From NCBI GenBank assembly GCA_050954865.1, contig JBPBQN010000182.1:1-13433 (forward strand): 13,433 bases of DNA, in the 5' to 3' direction. Positions 1-6,620 of the stretch are shown here, piece after piece. The translations under genes were made by a program, and so were the position numbers. The notes under the pieces were generated by a model that was not told where the DNA came from, made no database searches, and was given only the letters and a program-made list of their open reading frames with translations. Origin of the DNA: Mucilaginibacter_A sp050954865 (GTDB lineage Bacteria > Bacteroidota > Bacteroidia > Sphingobacteriales > Sphingobacteriaceae). Each line of letters opens with the position of its first letter. Within the stretch, counting starts at the first letter, position 1.

Positions 1-982
1 TCATCCGCATCAGACTGATCGCATCCTGAATCGGGTTGGTGATCGAAAATCCATCGTGCCAGCAGCTTTCATCTACATATTTCACCACAAAAGATATATT
101 CCGGCAGTAAAAATGATGATGTACCATACGTCGTTCCAAAGTGGTGCAAAGCGTTAAAAACAGTTGGTTGATGTATTCCGGATTGCTTCTTTTATCAGCA
201 GAAATTTGGCGCATTGCCTGCATGCCTTTATAATCCGTTACAGCCATGCCGGTTTCAATAAAATTCAACCGGTAATGCCAGTAAATTCCTTCGATACTTT
301 TAAAAACCGCTTTCAGTCTTTCGGGCGCGGTGTAGCGCATTTGCAGCGGCGTAACAATGCCGGCGCGCTCCAAACGGTAAGCCATATTTTTGCCGATTCC
401 GGGCAAGTCAGACAGTTTTAGATTGAGCAGTTTTTCATCAATGTTTTGCGAAGTAATCAGTTGCAAACCATCAAAACCGCCAATATCCGAACCTAATTTG
501 GCCAGAAAAGCGTTTGGCGCAATACCGATAGAACACGTTAACCAGTCGCCAACTTCGCGTTTAATATCTTCCTTGATTTTTTGGGCGATAAAAACAGTAT
601 CGGGATAAACCATTTTATAATTGGTGAGGTTTACGATGGCTTCATCAATACTTTTTGGGATCACTTCCGGACAATATCGCTTTAAAATATGAATGATTTT
701 GGTATGAAACTGCCGGTAACGCTCCGGATGGCTTTCCACCGGAATCAGTTCCGGACAAATTTTCATCGCTTCATTCAGTCGCATGCCGGTTTTTACGCCC
801 ATTCGCTTCGCTTCTACCGAAAGCGCAATCGCGAAACCAAACTTGCCCGTATAAACGCAAACCGCAACCGGCCTTCCGCGCAGCCAAAAATTATCCTGCT
901 GCTCGCAACGGGCAAAAAAGCTGTTCATATCCACAAAAAGCACGCGCGGCTCGGTTTGGACCTTGATCGAATTCTGATTCAT
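1..982 (-). CDS. Y-family (DinB/Pol IV-like) translesion DNA polymerase, C-terminus beyond window
   Basis: Error-prone polymerase expected to copy past damaged bases during DNA repair in the cytoplasm. The 327 visible residues start at the ATG at 982 and show the palm motif VDMNSFFA (17-24) with metal ligand D18 and probable steric-gate F23. They also show the catalytic SIDEA motif (111-115, D113/E114), the SIGIAPNAFLAK segment (151-162) and a helix-hairpin-helix LPGIGKNMAYRLERAGI (193-209). The little-finger domain begins near residue 240 and is cut by the window edge. Because SIDEA is intact this is not the inactive ImuB relative. It is divergent from textbook DinB in the fingers, with CVYTGKFGFAIALS (42-55) where DinB normally has a glycine-rich loop. 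No imuA, dnaE2 or lexA is visible beside it. Two copies of the dispersed TTTTATC repeat lie inside the frame. Family assignment is firm; the exact subgroup is not. Confidence 0.9.
   Translation of the reverse strand, partial: MNQNSIKVQTEPRVLFVDMNSFFARCEQQDNFWLRGRPVAVCVYTGKFGFAIALSVEAKRMGVKTGMRLNEAMKICPELIPVESHPERYRQFHTKIIHILKRYCPEVIPKSIDEAIVNLTNYKMVYPDTVFIAQKIKEDIKREVGDWLTCSIGIAPNAFLAKLGSDIGGFDGLQLITSQNIDEKLLNLKLSDLPGIGKNMAYRLERAGIVTPLQMRYTAPERLKAVFKSIEGIYWHYRLNFIETGMAVTDYKGMQAMRQISADKRSNPEYINQLFLTLCTTLERRMVHHHFYCRNISFVVKYVDESCWHDGFSITNPIQDAISLMRM
182..209 (+). repeat. Dispersed TTTTATC-family repeat, copy A (inside polymerase gene)
   Basis: Contains the exact 12-mer GCTTCTTTTATC (185-196), followed by AGCAGAAATTT. 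It closely matches the copy at 2838-2866, which continues AGCATAAATTT. It lies antisense in the Y-family polymerase frame, where it encodes part of ADKRSN (261-267). Confidence 0.6.
576..602 (-). repeat. Dispersed TTTTATC-family repeat, copy B (inside polymerase gene)
   Basis: On the minus strand this reads GATACTGTTTTTATC (601-587) followed by GCCCAAAAAATC. The first 15 bases are identical to the intergenic copy at 1046-1080, and the following GCC resembles the copy at 3001-3035. It is in the same sense as the polymerase gene, encoding DTVFIA (128-133). Confidence 0.6.
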
Positions 983-1351
983 GGAACCAAATATGCTAAT
1001 ATTTTTAGCAAAAAATTATATTGTGGAAAAATTTATTTTGAATAATTTAGGTTGATACTGTTTTTATCACCTAAAAATTGCCATAGATAATGCTGAATTT
1101 TTATTTATAGTTAACAAAATCAATCCAAAACAACATTCGCCAATATCAAATTAAATAAACTTTAATTTTACTGTTTGCTGCTGAAACTTATTTTACCAAA
1201 ATATAGTAAAATGATTACGCATCCAAACCTGTACTAAATTATTTTCCAAAAGCTTTTCTATCCGGATGTTATAACAGAAAATTTTTTTGCACAATCGTTA
1301 GCCTTGATTGAACGAGAAGTATTTTCTTAATTTAAAAACTATTTAAGTTAC
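983..1351. other. Divergent intergenic region between polymerase and histidine kinase genes
   Basis: AT-rich gap of 369 bases between two divergently transcribed genes, so both promoters should lie here. It holds repeat copy C (1046-1080), preceded by TTGTGGAAAA (1021-1030). A 7-bp inverted repeat, ATTTTAC and GTAAAAT (1190-1196 and 1206-1212), could be an operator. I found no convincing Bacteroidota promoter (TTTG then TAnnTTTG) and no further ORF. Confidence 0.5.
1046..1080 (+). repeat. Dispersed TTTTATC-family repeat, copy C (hairpin form)
   Basis: Perfect 7-bp arms TTTAGGT (1046-1052) and ACCTAAA (1069-1075) enclose the 16-nt loop TGATACTGTTTTTATC, followed by AATTG. It is a near-twin of the copy at 3001-3035. 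Both are preceded by TTGTGGAAAA 25-30 bases upstream, so the repeated unit is probably about 60 bp. Confidence 0.8.
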
Positions 1352-2779
1352 ATGCAGAATACCTTAGAATTTTATAAGCTGATACTAAAAAGCTTGAAAG
1401 ATTATGCTGTTTTTACAACCGATAAAGAAGGAACTATAACTACCTGGAGCGAAGGAGCTGAAAATGTTCTTTTATATGTGCCGGAAGAAACGATTGGTAA
1501 AAGTGCAAAAATATTGTACACACCGGAAGATGTTTCTGCGCAAGTGCCGGAAATGGAGCTTGAAACAGCACGTAAAGAAGGAAAAGCAATTGATGAACGC
1601 TTTCATGTTAAAAAAGGCGGACAAAGGTTTTGGGCTACCGGCTTCGTTTTTCCTTTATGTGATGAGGATGATCAGCATATCGGTTTTACCAAAATTATGC
1701 GTAACCTGTCTGATCAGGAGCAGGCAGAAGCAAACCTGAAAGAAGAAAAAGCATTGGCCAAACTGATAGCCACAACTTATAATGAAAGCATTGTTGTTTT
1801 AAATGCAGACTTAAAGGTAATGAATTATACGCCCGCTTTCCTGCAATTTTTTAGTCTGGATAGGCAAAACATAACAGGAAAATATTTTTATGATCTGATG
1901 GCCGGCCGCATTGATACAGAACAACTGCAGGCTGCTATGGATAAAATTATTCAAAAGCAGGATTTTTACAGCAACCACGAAGTAGATTATCAGCATCCGC
2001 AAACCGGAGTCAGAACGCTGCTGCTTAAACCCCGGCGCATTTATCAGCCACCAAGTATATTGTTTCGGCTTGAGTTTGAAGATTTAACCGATAACAAAGA
2101 AGCGATGGAAGAAAAAGATGTTTTTATTTCTGTTGCCAGCCACGAAATAAGAACACCGATATCGGTTATTAAAGCTTACGGACAAGTGCTGGAAAGAGAA
2201 CTGACGGATGCAAAACCGATTGTTAAAACAGCTGTAAAAAAGGTTAATGAGCAGATCAGCCTGATAGGTTCGCTTACTTCAGCGTTGCTTGATACTACGA
2301 AGATAACAACCGGCAAACTTAACCTTGACTACGAAGTATTTAATTTATGCAGCCTGATTAAAGAGTTAACAGAAAGTTTCAACCTTTCCCAGCCTTCGCA
2401 CCAGATAATTATTTTAAATGAAGCCGACAGCATGGTTTATGCAGATAAAGCTAGATCTGGTTCTGTGTTTACCAACCTGCTGTCTAACGCAGTAAAGTAT
2501 TCTCCCAAAGCAAATAAAGTAACGGTTAGCATAGAAACAATGGATCATACCGTTAAAGTAAGCGTACAAGATTTTGGTTTGGGTGTTCCGGCGGATGAAC
2601 ATGACAAACTTTTTCAGCGTTTTGGCCGAACAGAATCTGTTAAAAAGGCAAAAATCCCCGGAAACGGTTTAGGATTACATCTTTCGGCAGAAGTGTTCAA
2701 ACTGGAAGGCGGACAGATTGGTTTCATCTCGGAAGAAGGAAAAGGTTCTACTTTTTATTTCACGTTGCCAATATATTAA
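1352..2779 (+). CDS. Cytosolic PAS-PAS sensor histidine kinase
   Basis: ATP-dependent sensor kinase that should autophosphorylate on histidine and pass the phosphate to a response regulator. Residues about 8-120 form a first PAS domain (IGKSAKILYTPED, then WATGFVFPLCDEDDQHIGF typical of a PAS C-terminal strand). Residues about 130-245 form a second PAS domain with NADLKVMNYTPAFLQFF. HisKA follows with FISVASHEIRTPI and the phospho-acceptor H264. The HATPase domain has the N box NLLSNAVKYSP (375-385), G1 DFGLG (407-411) and G2 GNGLGL (437-442). The protein is 475 residues with no signal peptide, membrane segment or receiver domain, so it senses an internal cue. No response regulator is adjacent, so it is an orphan kinase; the NtrC-type regulator at 11085-12467 is about 8 kb away and a link would be speculation. 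ATG start at 1352 has no Shine-Dalgarno. Confidence 0.93.
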   Translation: MQNTLEFYKLILKSLKDYAVFTTDKEGTITTWSEGAENVLLYVPEETIGKSAKILYTPEDVSAQVPEMELETARKEGKAIDERFHVKKGGQRFWATGFVFPLCDEDDQHIGFTKIMRNLSDQEQAEANLKEEKALAKLIATTYNESIVVLNADLKVMNYTPAFLQFFSLDRQNITGKYFYDLMAGRIDTEQLQAAMDKIIQKQDFYSNHEVDYQHPQTGVRTLLLKPRRIYQPPSILFRLEFEDLTDNKEAMEEKDVFISVASHEIRTPISVIKAYGQVLERELTDAKPIVKTAVKKVNEQISLIGSLTSALLDTTKITTGKLNLDYEVFNLCSLIKELTESFNLSQPSHQIIILNEADSMVYADKARSGSVFTNLLSNAVKYSPKANKVTVSIETMDHTVKVSVQDFGLGVPADEHDKLFQRFGRTESVKKAKIPGNGLGLHLSAEVFKLEGGQIGFISEEGKGSTFYFTLPIY

Positions 2780-2837
2780 CCTGATTTTTTGAATAATTTT
2801 CCGGGTGAAAGTCGGTTTAAATTTTATTCGGAATTTT

Positions 2838-2866
2838 GCAATGCTTCTTTTATCAGCATAAATTTA
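2838..2866 (+). repeat. Dispersed TTTTATC-family repeat, copy D
   Basis: Reads GCAATGCTTCTTTTATCA then GCATAAATTTAG. The first 18 bases are identical to copy F at 4168-4185. It lies about 60 bp downstream of the histidine kinase stop codon. Confidence 0.75.
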
Positions 2867-3000
2867 GTAAGTGCTGTAAGTTTTTCATCACCTTAAATTT
2901 CAAGAACAAAAATTACTGGCATAAAAAAAGCAATACAAATTTTGTTGACAGCAATTTAAACAGGCTTTAATTGTGGAAAATGGTTTATGTTGAAATTATT

Positions 3001-3035
3001 TTTAGGCTGATGCTGTTTTTATCGCCTAAAAATTG
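3001..3035 (+). repeat. Dispersed TTTTATC-family repeat, copy E (hairpin form)
   Basis: Perfect arms TTTAGGC (3001-3007) and GCCTAAA (3024-3030) around the loop TGATGCTGTTTTTATC. Relative to copy C the innermost stem pair has changed from T-A to C-G, which keeps the pairing. TTGTGGAAAA occurs upstream at 2971-2980, as it does upstream of copy C. The 20-mer at 3005-3024 recurs exactly at 7497-7516. Confidence 0.85.
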
Positions 3036-3067
3036 TTGCTTAACCGTTAGTTTATCCACATCAACTC

Positions 3068-3976
3068 ATGATTAAAATTGGAATTATCGGTTTAGGTGAT
3101 ATTGCCGCCAAAGCGTATTTGCCTGTGCTGAGCAGCAAAACAAGTTTCGAGTTTCATTTATGTTCGCGTAATGAGCAGCGTATGCAGCAACTGGGCGAAA
3201 AATATCGTTTGCAAAATCAGCATAAAACCATTGCAGATTTGATCGAAAGCGGTATCAAGGCCGCATTTGTAAACGCTGCCACCGAAGCGCATTTTGAAAT
3301 TGTTAAACAACTTTTAGAAGCCAAAATTTCGGTTTTTGTGGATAAGCCGATTTCAATGATTTATGCGGAATCCAAGCAACTGACAGAGCTGGCCGAAGCG
3401 CAAAACGTATTGCTCATGGTTGGTTTTAACCGAAGATACGCGCCGGTTTATCAGCAGTTGAAACTGGAAAAGCCAACTTTGATCATCCTGCAAAAAAACC
3501 GTAAAAGTCTGCCCGATTTTACGCGGCGTTTTGTGGTGGAAGATTTCATTCATGTGGTGGATACGCTACGGTATCTATTTCCGTATCCAATTGAAAACCT
3601 GCTGGTTAACGGCCTTAAAAAAGGTGAAATGCTGCATCAACTGGTGATTCAGTTTGTGGCAAAATCCGGCGAAGTAGCCATCGGTATCATGAACCGCGAT
3701 ACATCAACCACCGAAGAAAAATTGGAAGTGATGACGGCCACACAAAAGAAAACGGTTTATAATGTGTCGGATTTAGTTTCCGAAGAAAACAAAAACATTA
3801 TTTATTTGGGCGGAAATGATTGGGAATCAACCTTGCACAAACGCGGTTTTGAACAGATGACGGATGATTTTTTGCAAGCCGTTGCACATTCAAAATCAAC
3901 CCAAATTTCGGTCCGCGATGCTTTGTTTACGCATGAAATTTGTGAACGGATTGTAGAAGAATTGGAAAAAGATTAA
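3068..3976 (+). CDS. Gfo/Idh/MocA family NAD(P)-dependent oxidoreductase
   Basis: Cytoplasmic dehydrogenase family acting on sugars, sugar derivatives or related alcohols; the substrate cannot be told from the sequence. An N-terminal Rossmann nucleotide-binding fold is shown by KIGIIGLGDIAAKAYLPVL (3-21), where GLGDIA replaces the classic GxGxxG. The family's catalytic-lysine loop appears as VDKPIS (91-96, K93). GFNRRYAP (119-126) follows, and DFIHVVD (159-165) matches the usual D-x-x-H-x-x-D active-site pattern with H162 and D165. At 302 residues it is shorter than most members (330-400), resembling the compact MviM-like branch. There is no signal peptide. It stands alone, with repeat copy E just upstream and a repeat-rich gap downstream, so context gives no pathway. 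ATG at 3068 is the only sensible start, since the Rossmann strand begins at residue 2. Confidence 0.88.
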   Translation: MIKIGIIGLGDIAAKAYLPVLSSKTSFEFHLCSRNEQRMQQLGEKYRLQNQHKTIADLIESGIKAAFVNAATEAHFEIVKQLLEAKISVFVDKPISMIYAESKQLTELAEAQNVLLMVGFNRRYAPVYQQLKLEKPTLIILQKNRKSLPDFTRRFVVEDFIHVVDTLRYLFPYPIENLLVNGLKKGEMLHQLVIQFVAKSGEVAIGIMNRDTSTTEEKLEVMTATQKKTVYNVSDLVSEENKNIIYLGGNDWESTLHKRGFEQMTDDFLQAVAHSKSTQISVRDALFTHEICERIVEELEKD

Positions 3977-3980
3977 TAAA

Positions 3981-4003
3981 ATGCTTCGACAAGCTCAGCA
4001 CGA
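3981..4003 (+). repeat. CTTCGACAAGCTCAG-type short interspersed repeat
   Basis: ATGCTTCGACAAGCTCAGCA (3981-4000) followed by CGA. Read as protein it gives MLRQAQH, a peptide start that I recall from many spurious small predicted ORFs in unrelated bacteria because this repeat is so widely scattered. It begins five bases after the oxidoreductase stop codon. Its function is not known to me. Confidence 0.6.
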
Positions 4004-4051
4004 TATTAACATATAATGACCAATAGAAAGGTAACAAGGCAGAAAAATAAG

Positions 4052-4308
4052 CATCCAGGCGCGGTGGGCTGAATGCCGCCCGGAGGCGATCCGGCATTCT
4101 TGATTTTTTGGTTCTTTTTCATTAAGGAAAAAGAACATAAAGCCAAGCAACTGCAGGTTTGCTTATCGCAATGCTTCTTTTATCACATATTTTCTGATCG
4201 GGTTTGCAACCCTTCTCCTCGTTCTTTTTGCTTGAACAAAAAGAACCAAAAATTCAAGACAAACCCGATCCCTCCGGGCGTTTTGTCGGGCCTTCCCGCG
4301 CCTGGATG
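4052..4308. mobile_element. Palindromic MITE-like or fold-back element, about 257 bp
   Basis: Terminal 13-bp perfect inverted repeats: CATCCAGGCGCGG (4052-4064) and CCGCGCCTGGATG (4296-4308). Similarity continues inward with GCCCGGAGG (4078-4086) against CCTCCGGGC (4271-4279), then CTTGATTTTTTGGTTCTTTT (4099-4118) against the complement of 4223-4256. Each arm also carries its own perfect hairpin: GTTCTTTTTC/GAAAAAGAAC (4111-4120, 4127-4136) and GTTCTTTTTG/CAAAAAGAAC (4221-4230, 4237-4246). The arms are about 90 bp and the centre about 80 bp. It encodes no plausible protein. No clear target-site duplication was found, so mobility is inferred from structure alone. Similar GGTTCTTTTT palindromes are, from memory, common in Bacteroidota intergenic DNA. 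Confidence 0.7.
4168..4190 (+). repeat. Dispersed TTTTATC-family repeat, copy F (inside palindromic element)
   Basis: GCAATGCTTCTTTTATCA (4168-4185) is identical to the start of copy D. It sits in the centre of the MITE-like element, between its two arms. Confidence 0.75.
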
Positions 4309-4388
4309 GCTATCTTGCAAACGACTCTGAAAAGCGTAAAATATCGAAACCTGATCAGCATGATTTTGTTGCCCTAAAAACAGCATAC

Positions 4389-4964
4389 ATGTCAGCAATT
4401 AAAATTATTGATCGTAAAACTTTAGGTCAGAGCAAATACAAACTCGAAAACGTAACTTATGAAATGCAGGGAAACGATGGCAAAACTGTGCAAAAGCAAT
4501 GCGAAATTTATCACCGGCCATCTGGCGCAGCCATTTTGCTGTATGATCCGGAACGAAAAAAACTATTGCTAACCCGGCAGCTTCGTTTACCGACTTATTT
4601 TAATGGAAATGAATCCGGCGATTTAATAGAAGTTTGCGCCGGCCTGACCGATGAAGGCGAAACAGTAGAAGAAGGAGCTTTGCGCGAAGTAAAAGAAGAA
4701 TTGGGTTATCAGCTTAAAACAGTTCAAAAAATCGGACAAATTTACCTTTCGCCGGGAGCGGATATTGAAATTTCGCATTTGTTTATCGGCAAATATCATC
4801 CTGATATGAAAGTTGGAAACGGCGGTGGGATGGAAGATGAAGCCGAAAACATTACCATTTTAGAATTGGATTACGCCAACGTGCTTCAGCAACTTAAACA
4901 AGGTGATTTACAGGATGCGAAAACGCTGGTTTTGTTGCAGCACTTTTTTTATGAACGAAAGTGA
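4389..4964 (+). CDS. nudK: Nudix hydrolase, GDP-mannose pyrophosphatase NudK
   Basis: Cytoplasmic pyrophosphohydrolase that cleaves nucleoside-diphosphate sugars, classically GDP-mannose to GMP and mannose-1-phosphate, with ADP-ribose as an alternative substrate. The complete Nudix box (G x5 E x7 REUxEExGU) lies at residues 85-107: G85, E91, R99, E100, E103, E104, G106. Other NudK hallmarks are GAAILLYD (46-53), FNGNESGDLIEVCAGL (71-86) and YLSPGADIEISHLFIGKY, matching E. coli NudK segment by segment as I remember it. The length of 191 residues equals that of the E. coli protein. There is no signal peptide. It is monocistronic, preceded by the MITE-like element and followed by a perfect inverted-repeat terminator. 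ATG at 4389 is supported by homology starting almost at residue 1. Substrate is inferred from family and is less certain than the fold. Confidence 0.9.
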   Translation: MSAIKIIDRKTLGQSKYKLENVTYEMQGNDGKTVQKQCEIYHRPSGAAILLYDPERKKLLLTRQLRLPTYFNGNESGDLIEVCAGLTDEGETVEEGALREVKEELGYQLKTVQKIGQIYLSPGADIEISHLFIGKYHPDMKVGNGGGMEDEAENITILELDYANVLQQLKQGDLQDAKTLVLLQHFFYERK

Positions 4965-4985
4965 TTTTAAGGATTAGTAGAAGTT

Positions 4986-5026
4986 TGTTTTTATCATGCC
5001 GAAATAAATTCAGCATGATAAAAACA
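4986..5026. terminator. Bidirectional terminator with 14-bp stem (repeat copy G)
   Basis: Perfect inverted repeat TGTTTTTATCATGC (4986-4999) and GCATGATAAAAACA (5013-5026) with a 13-nt loop. It lies between the converging ends of nudK (4964) and the DUF1080 gene (5036). Both arms contain TGTTTTTATC, so the terminator is built from two inverted copies of the dispersed repeat core, much as Neisseria uptake sequences form terminators. Confidence 0.75.
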
Positions 5027-5035
5027 TTGTCTCAA

Positions 5036-5914
5036 TTAAAAATAAGCCGCATATTTAGCCGGAATTGCCGAAATATTTTGAATCATAATATTTTTATAAA
5101 ACAACTCTGCAGCCTCGCTTTGCAACTGGATTTTGCCATGTGTTAGCGGACTGCGCTGGTCGCCGCCTTCAATGTAATAGGAATTAGAAATCGCCATCAC
5201 CACATGTCCGTTAACAATGTGCAAACTTTTGCCACCAAAGCTAATCAGCTCCAGTTCAGTCCATTCGCCTTGCGGGCTTTCGTAATTGGCGCTTGCTTGC
5301 ACAAAGTGTTTGCTACCGCCCAATATGGCTAATTCGCCTTTCGGGTTAAATTTTAAAGAATCTTTATTTGCAGAAAAGTCTGCACGAATGTTTGCTGAAG
5401 AGTTAGCAATGCACCAATAATCACCCATAGAATTGCCGCTTTCGTGTTGAGAAACCTGAAATTCCTGACTCAGCATCCACGAGTGCCAATAATCCACGCC
5501 GGGTTCTCCCTGAGAGTTATACAAGATGCCGGAATCCATTGGTTCATTTAATCTTGGAATCCATTTTTTATTTCCCCATTTTACTTTCAGCTTCAAATCA
5601 TAGTTTTCAAAATCCTGTTTGGTGTAAATACAGCCGTAAATTTCGCCGCTGATACGTAAAACAGGTTCGCCGTTTTGCATTTCGACAGAAAATACGTTGG
5701 CTTCGTTTTTATTCAGGCCGATTGGCGGAATCGGTTTGCCGTTTTCATCCAGCAAAACTTCGCCTTTGTAACCAACTTTATGACGATAACTTTGATAAAT
5801 TTCCCATTTAGACAGGTTTTTATCCAGCAAATTTGTCCATTCTTTTTGTGGCTGAAAAGAAGTATTGATTAGCAGGAAAATACTCGCAGAAAGTAAATTG
5901 GTTAATCTTTTCAT
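5036..5914 (-). CDS. Secreted 3-keto-disaccharide hydrolase (DUF1080) family protein
   Basis: Exported protein of the DUF1080 fold (concanavalin-like beta-sandwich), a family with members that hydrolyse 3-keto-glycosides and bind glucans. A short signal peptide fits residues 1-20 (MKRLTNLLSASIFLLINTSF), with no lipobox cysteine. The domain starts at WTNLLDKNLSKWE (26-38). Family signatures follow: DSGILYN (127-133), QEFQVSQ (150-156), GEWTELELISFGGKSLHIVN (216-235) and HGKIQLQSEAAELFYKNIMI (259-278), the usual closing strand. The 292-residue length fits one domain with an insertion at residues 40-70. No SusC/SusD or glycosidase genes are adjacent, so it is not in a polysaccharide locus and the substrate is unknown. 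ATG start at 5914 gives a proper signal peptide. Confidence 0.85.
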   Translation of the reverse strand: MKRLTNLLSASIFLLINTSFQPQKEWTNLLDKNLSKWEIYQSYRHKVGYKGEVLLDENGKPIPPIGLNKNEANVFSVEMQNGEPVLRISGEIYGCIYTKQDFENYDLKLKVKWGNKKWIPRLNEPMDSGILYNSQGEPGVDYWHSWMLSQEFQVSQHESGNSMGDYWCIANSSANIRADFSANKDSLKFNPKGELAILGGSKHFVQASANYESPQGEWTELELISFGGKSLHIVNGHVVMAISNSYYIEGGDQRSPLTHGKIQLQSEAAELFYKNIMIQNISAIPAKYAAYF

Positions 5915-6020
5915 TTGATTTTTAGGTTGAAGGAAAATTAAGAAGAAAATCTGGTGGTTTAAAAATTAATGCAAATGATTGTTAAATTTCTAATGCTGCT
6001 TTAATATCATTCATCAAAAC

Positions 6021-6047
6021 TATTGCTTCTTTTACCGTATAAATTTA
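6021..6047 (+). repeat. Dispersed TTTTATC-family repeat, copy H (variant)
   Basis: TATTGCTTCTTTTACCG followed by TATAAATTTAC. It differs from the core in one base (TTTTACC for TTTTATC). It sits just upstream of the exported-protein gene at 6074, and its TTG can be misread as an upstream start codon. Confidence 0.5.
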
Positions 6048-6073
6048 CACTACTTTGCTTTCAAAATTTTTAT

Positions 6074-6619
6074 ATGCTCAAATATCTACCTAAAATATCA
6101 ATGCTGTTTTTATGCCTGATTTTTGCTTCTAAAGTGCAGGCGCAATCCGATTCTACTCAAAAACCGCAAACTTATATACAGGTTTACTACTCGCTTACCA
6201 ACACAGCGGGAACGCTGGGCGGAAAATCCAATTTATCGGTAGAAGTGGGCAAGCAGTGGAACGTGTTTAGTTTGGGTGTGGATGTAGGCAAAACAACGCT
6301 GGAAAAAATTAAGGGCCGCGATACTTCGTTTTATTTTGAAGTGCGGCCCAACCTCAACATCTTCCAGCAGGGCAAATTTACCAACACGCTTACGGTTGGT
6401 ATCGGTTATATTGTTGCTGCGCCGAATAACTTTCTGACGGAACTGACCTCCGGTATTGAGTATTCGGCAACAGAGAGGCTGCACCTCAACATCAATTTCG
6501 GTCAGTTTTATTACAGCGGCCGATATACTGCCTCGTCGGCCACGTTTTTTGGTGTATCGGCCTCGTACTATTTTTTACCGTACAAAAACCGGTCGTCCAT
6601 CATCAAACCAAGATCATAA
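6074..6619 (+). CDS. Small exported protein, probable outer-membrane beta-barrel
   Basis: No named family recognised. With the ATG at 6074 the product is 181 residues and begins with a clean signal peptide (MLKYLPKISMLFLCLIFASKVQAQ, cleavage after VQA). The mature part is made of alternating polar and hydrophobic strands with frequent aromatic ends (YIQVYYSLTN, WNVFSLGVDVG, FYFEVRPNLNIF, LTVGIGYIV, LHLNINFGQFYYSG, FFGVSASYYFLPY). This suits a small eight- to ten-stranded barrel resembling the outer-membrane beta-barrel domains common in Bacteroidota. A TTG start at 6023 would add 17 residues lying inside repeat copy H and spoil the signal peptide, so it is rejected. TACTTTG at 6051-6057 resembles the Bacteroidota -7 element but lacks a clear -33 partner. 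It ends one base before the convergent tenA stop. Function unknown. Confidence 0.75.
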   Translation: MLKYLPKISMLFLCLIFASKVQAQSDSTQKPQTYIQVYYSLTNTAGTLGGKSNLSVEVGKQWNVFSLGVDVGKTTLEKIKGRDTSFYFEVRPNLNIFQQGKFTNTLTVGIGYIVAAPNNFLTELTSGIEYSATERLHLNINFGQFYYSGRYTASSATFFGVSASYYFLPYKNRSSIIKPRS

Positions 6620-6620
6620 T

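Larger units (their letters stand above)
2780..3067. other. Intergenic region with two or three dispersed repeat copies
   Basis: Gap of 288 bases between the histidine kinase and the oxidoreductase. It contains copies D (2838-2866) and E (3001-3035) and a degenerate relative around 2871-2900 (GTGCTGTAAG, TTTTTCATCACC, TTAAATTT). No small ORF or convincing promoter was found. Confidence 0.5.
3977..4388. other. Repeat-filled intergenic region
   Basis: This 412-base gap holds three things described separately: the CTTCGACAAGCTCAG repeat (3981-4003), the MITE-like palindromic element (4052-4308) and copy F of the dispersed repeat within it. Bases 4309-4388 hold the leader of nudK. They contain CCCTAAAAACAGCAT (4371-4385), a possible degenerate minus-strand copy of the TTTTATC family. 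The two open frames across the palindrome are not believed to be genes. Confidence 0.6.

Noticed and set aside
4073..4398. Open frames on both strands across 4073-4330 and 4183-4398
   Set aside because: They are readings of the palindromic element; composition is low-complexity, no domain is recognisable, and each is explained by the inverted repeat arms.
5811..5835. GGTTTTTATCCAGC as another repeat copy
   Set aside because: It encodes LDKNL, a normal start of the DUF1080 domain, and the flanks do not match the family.
6023..6073. TTG start for the exported protein at 6023
   Set aside because: The added 17 residues come from repeat copy H and its flank; the ATG at 6074 gives a proper signal peptide.
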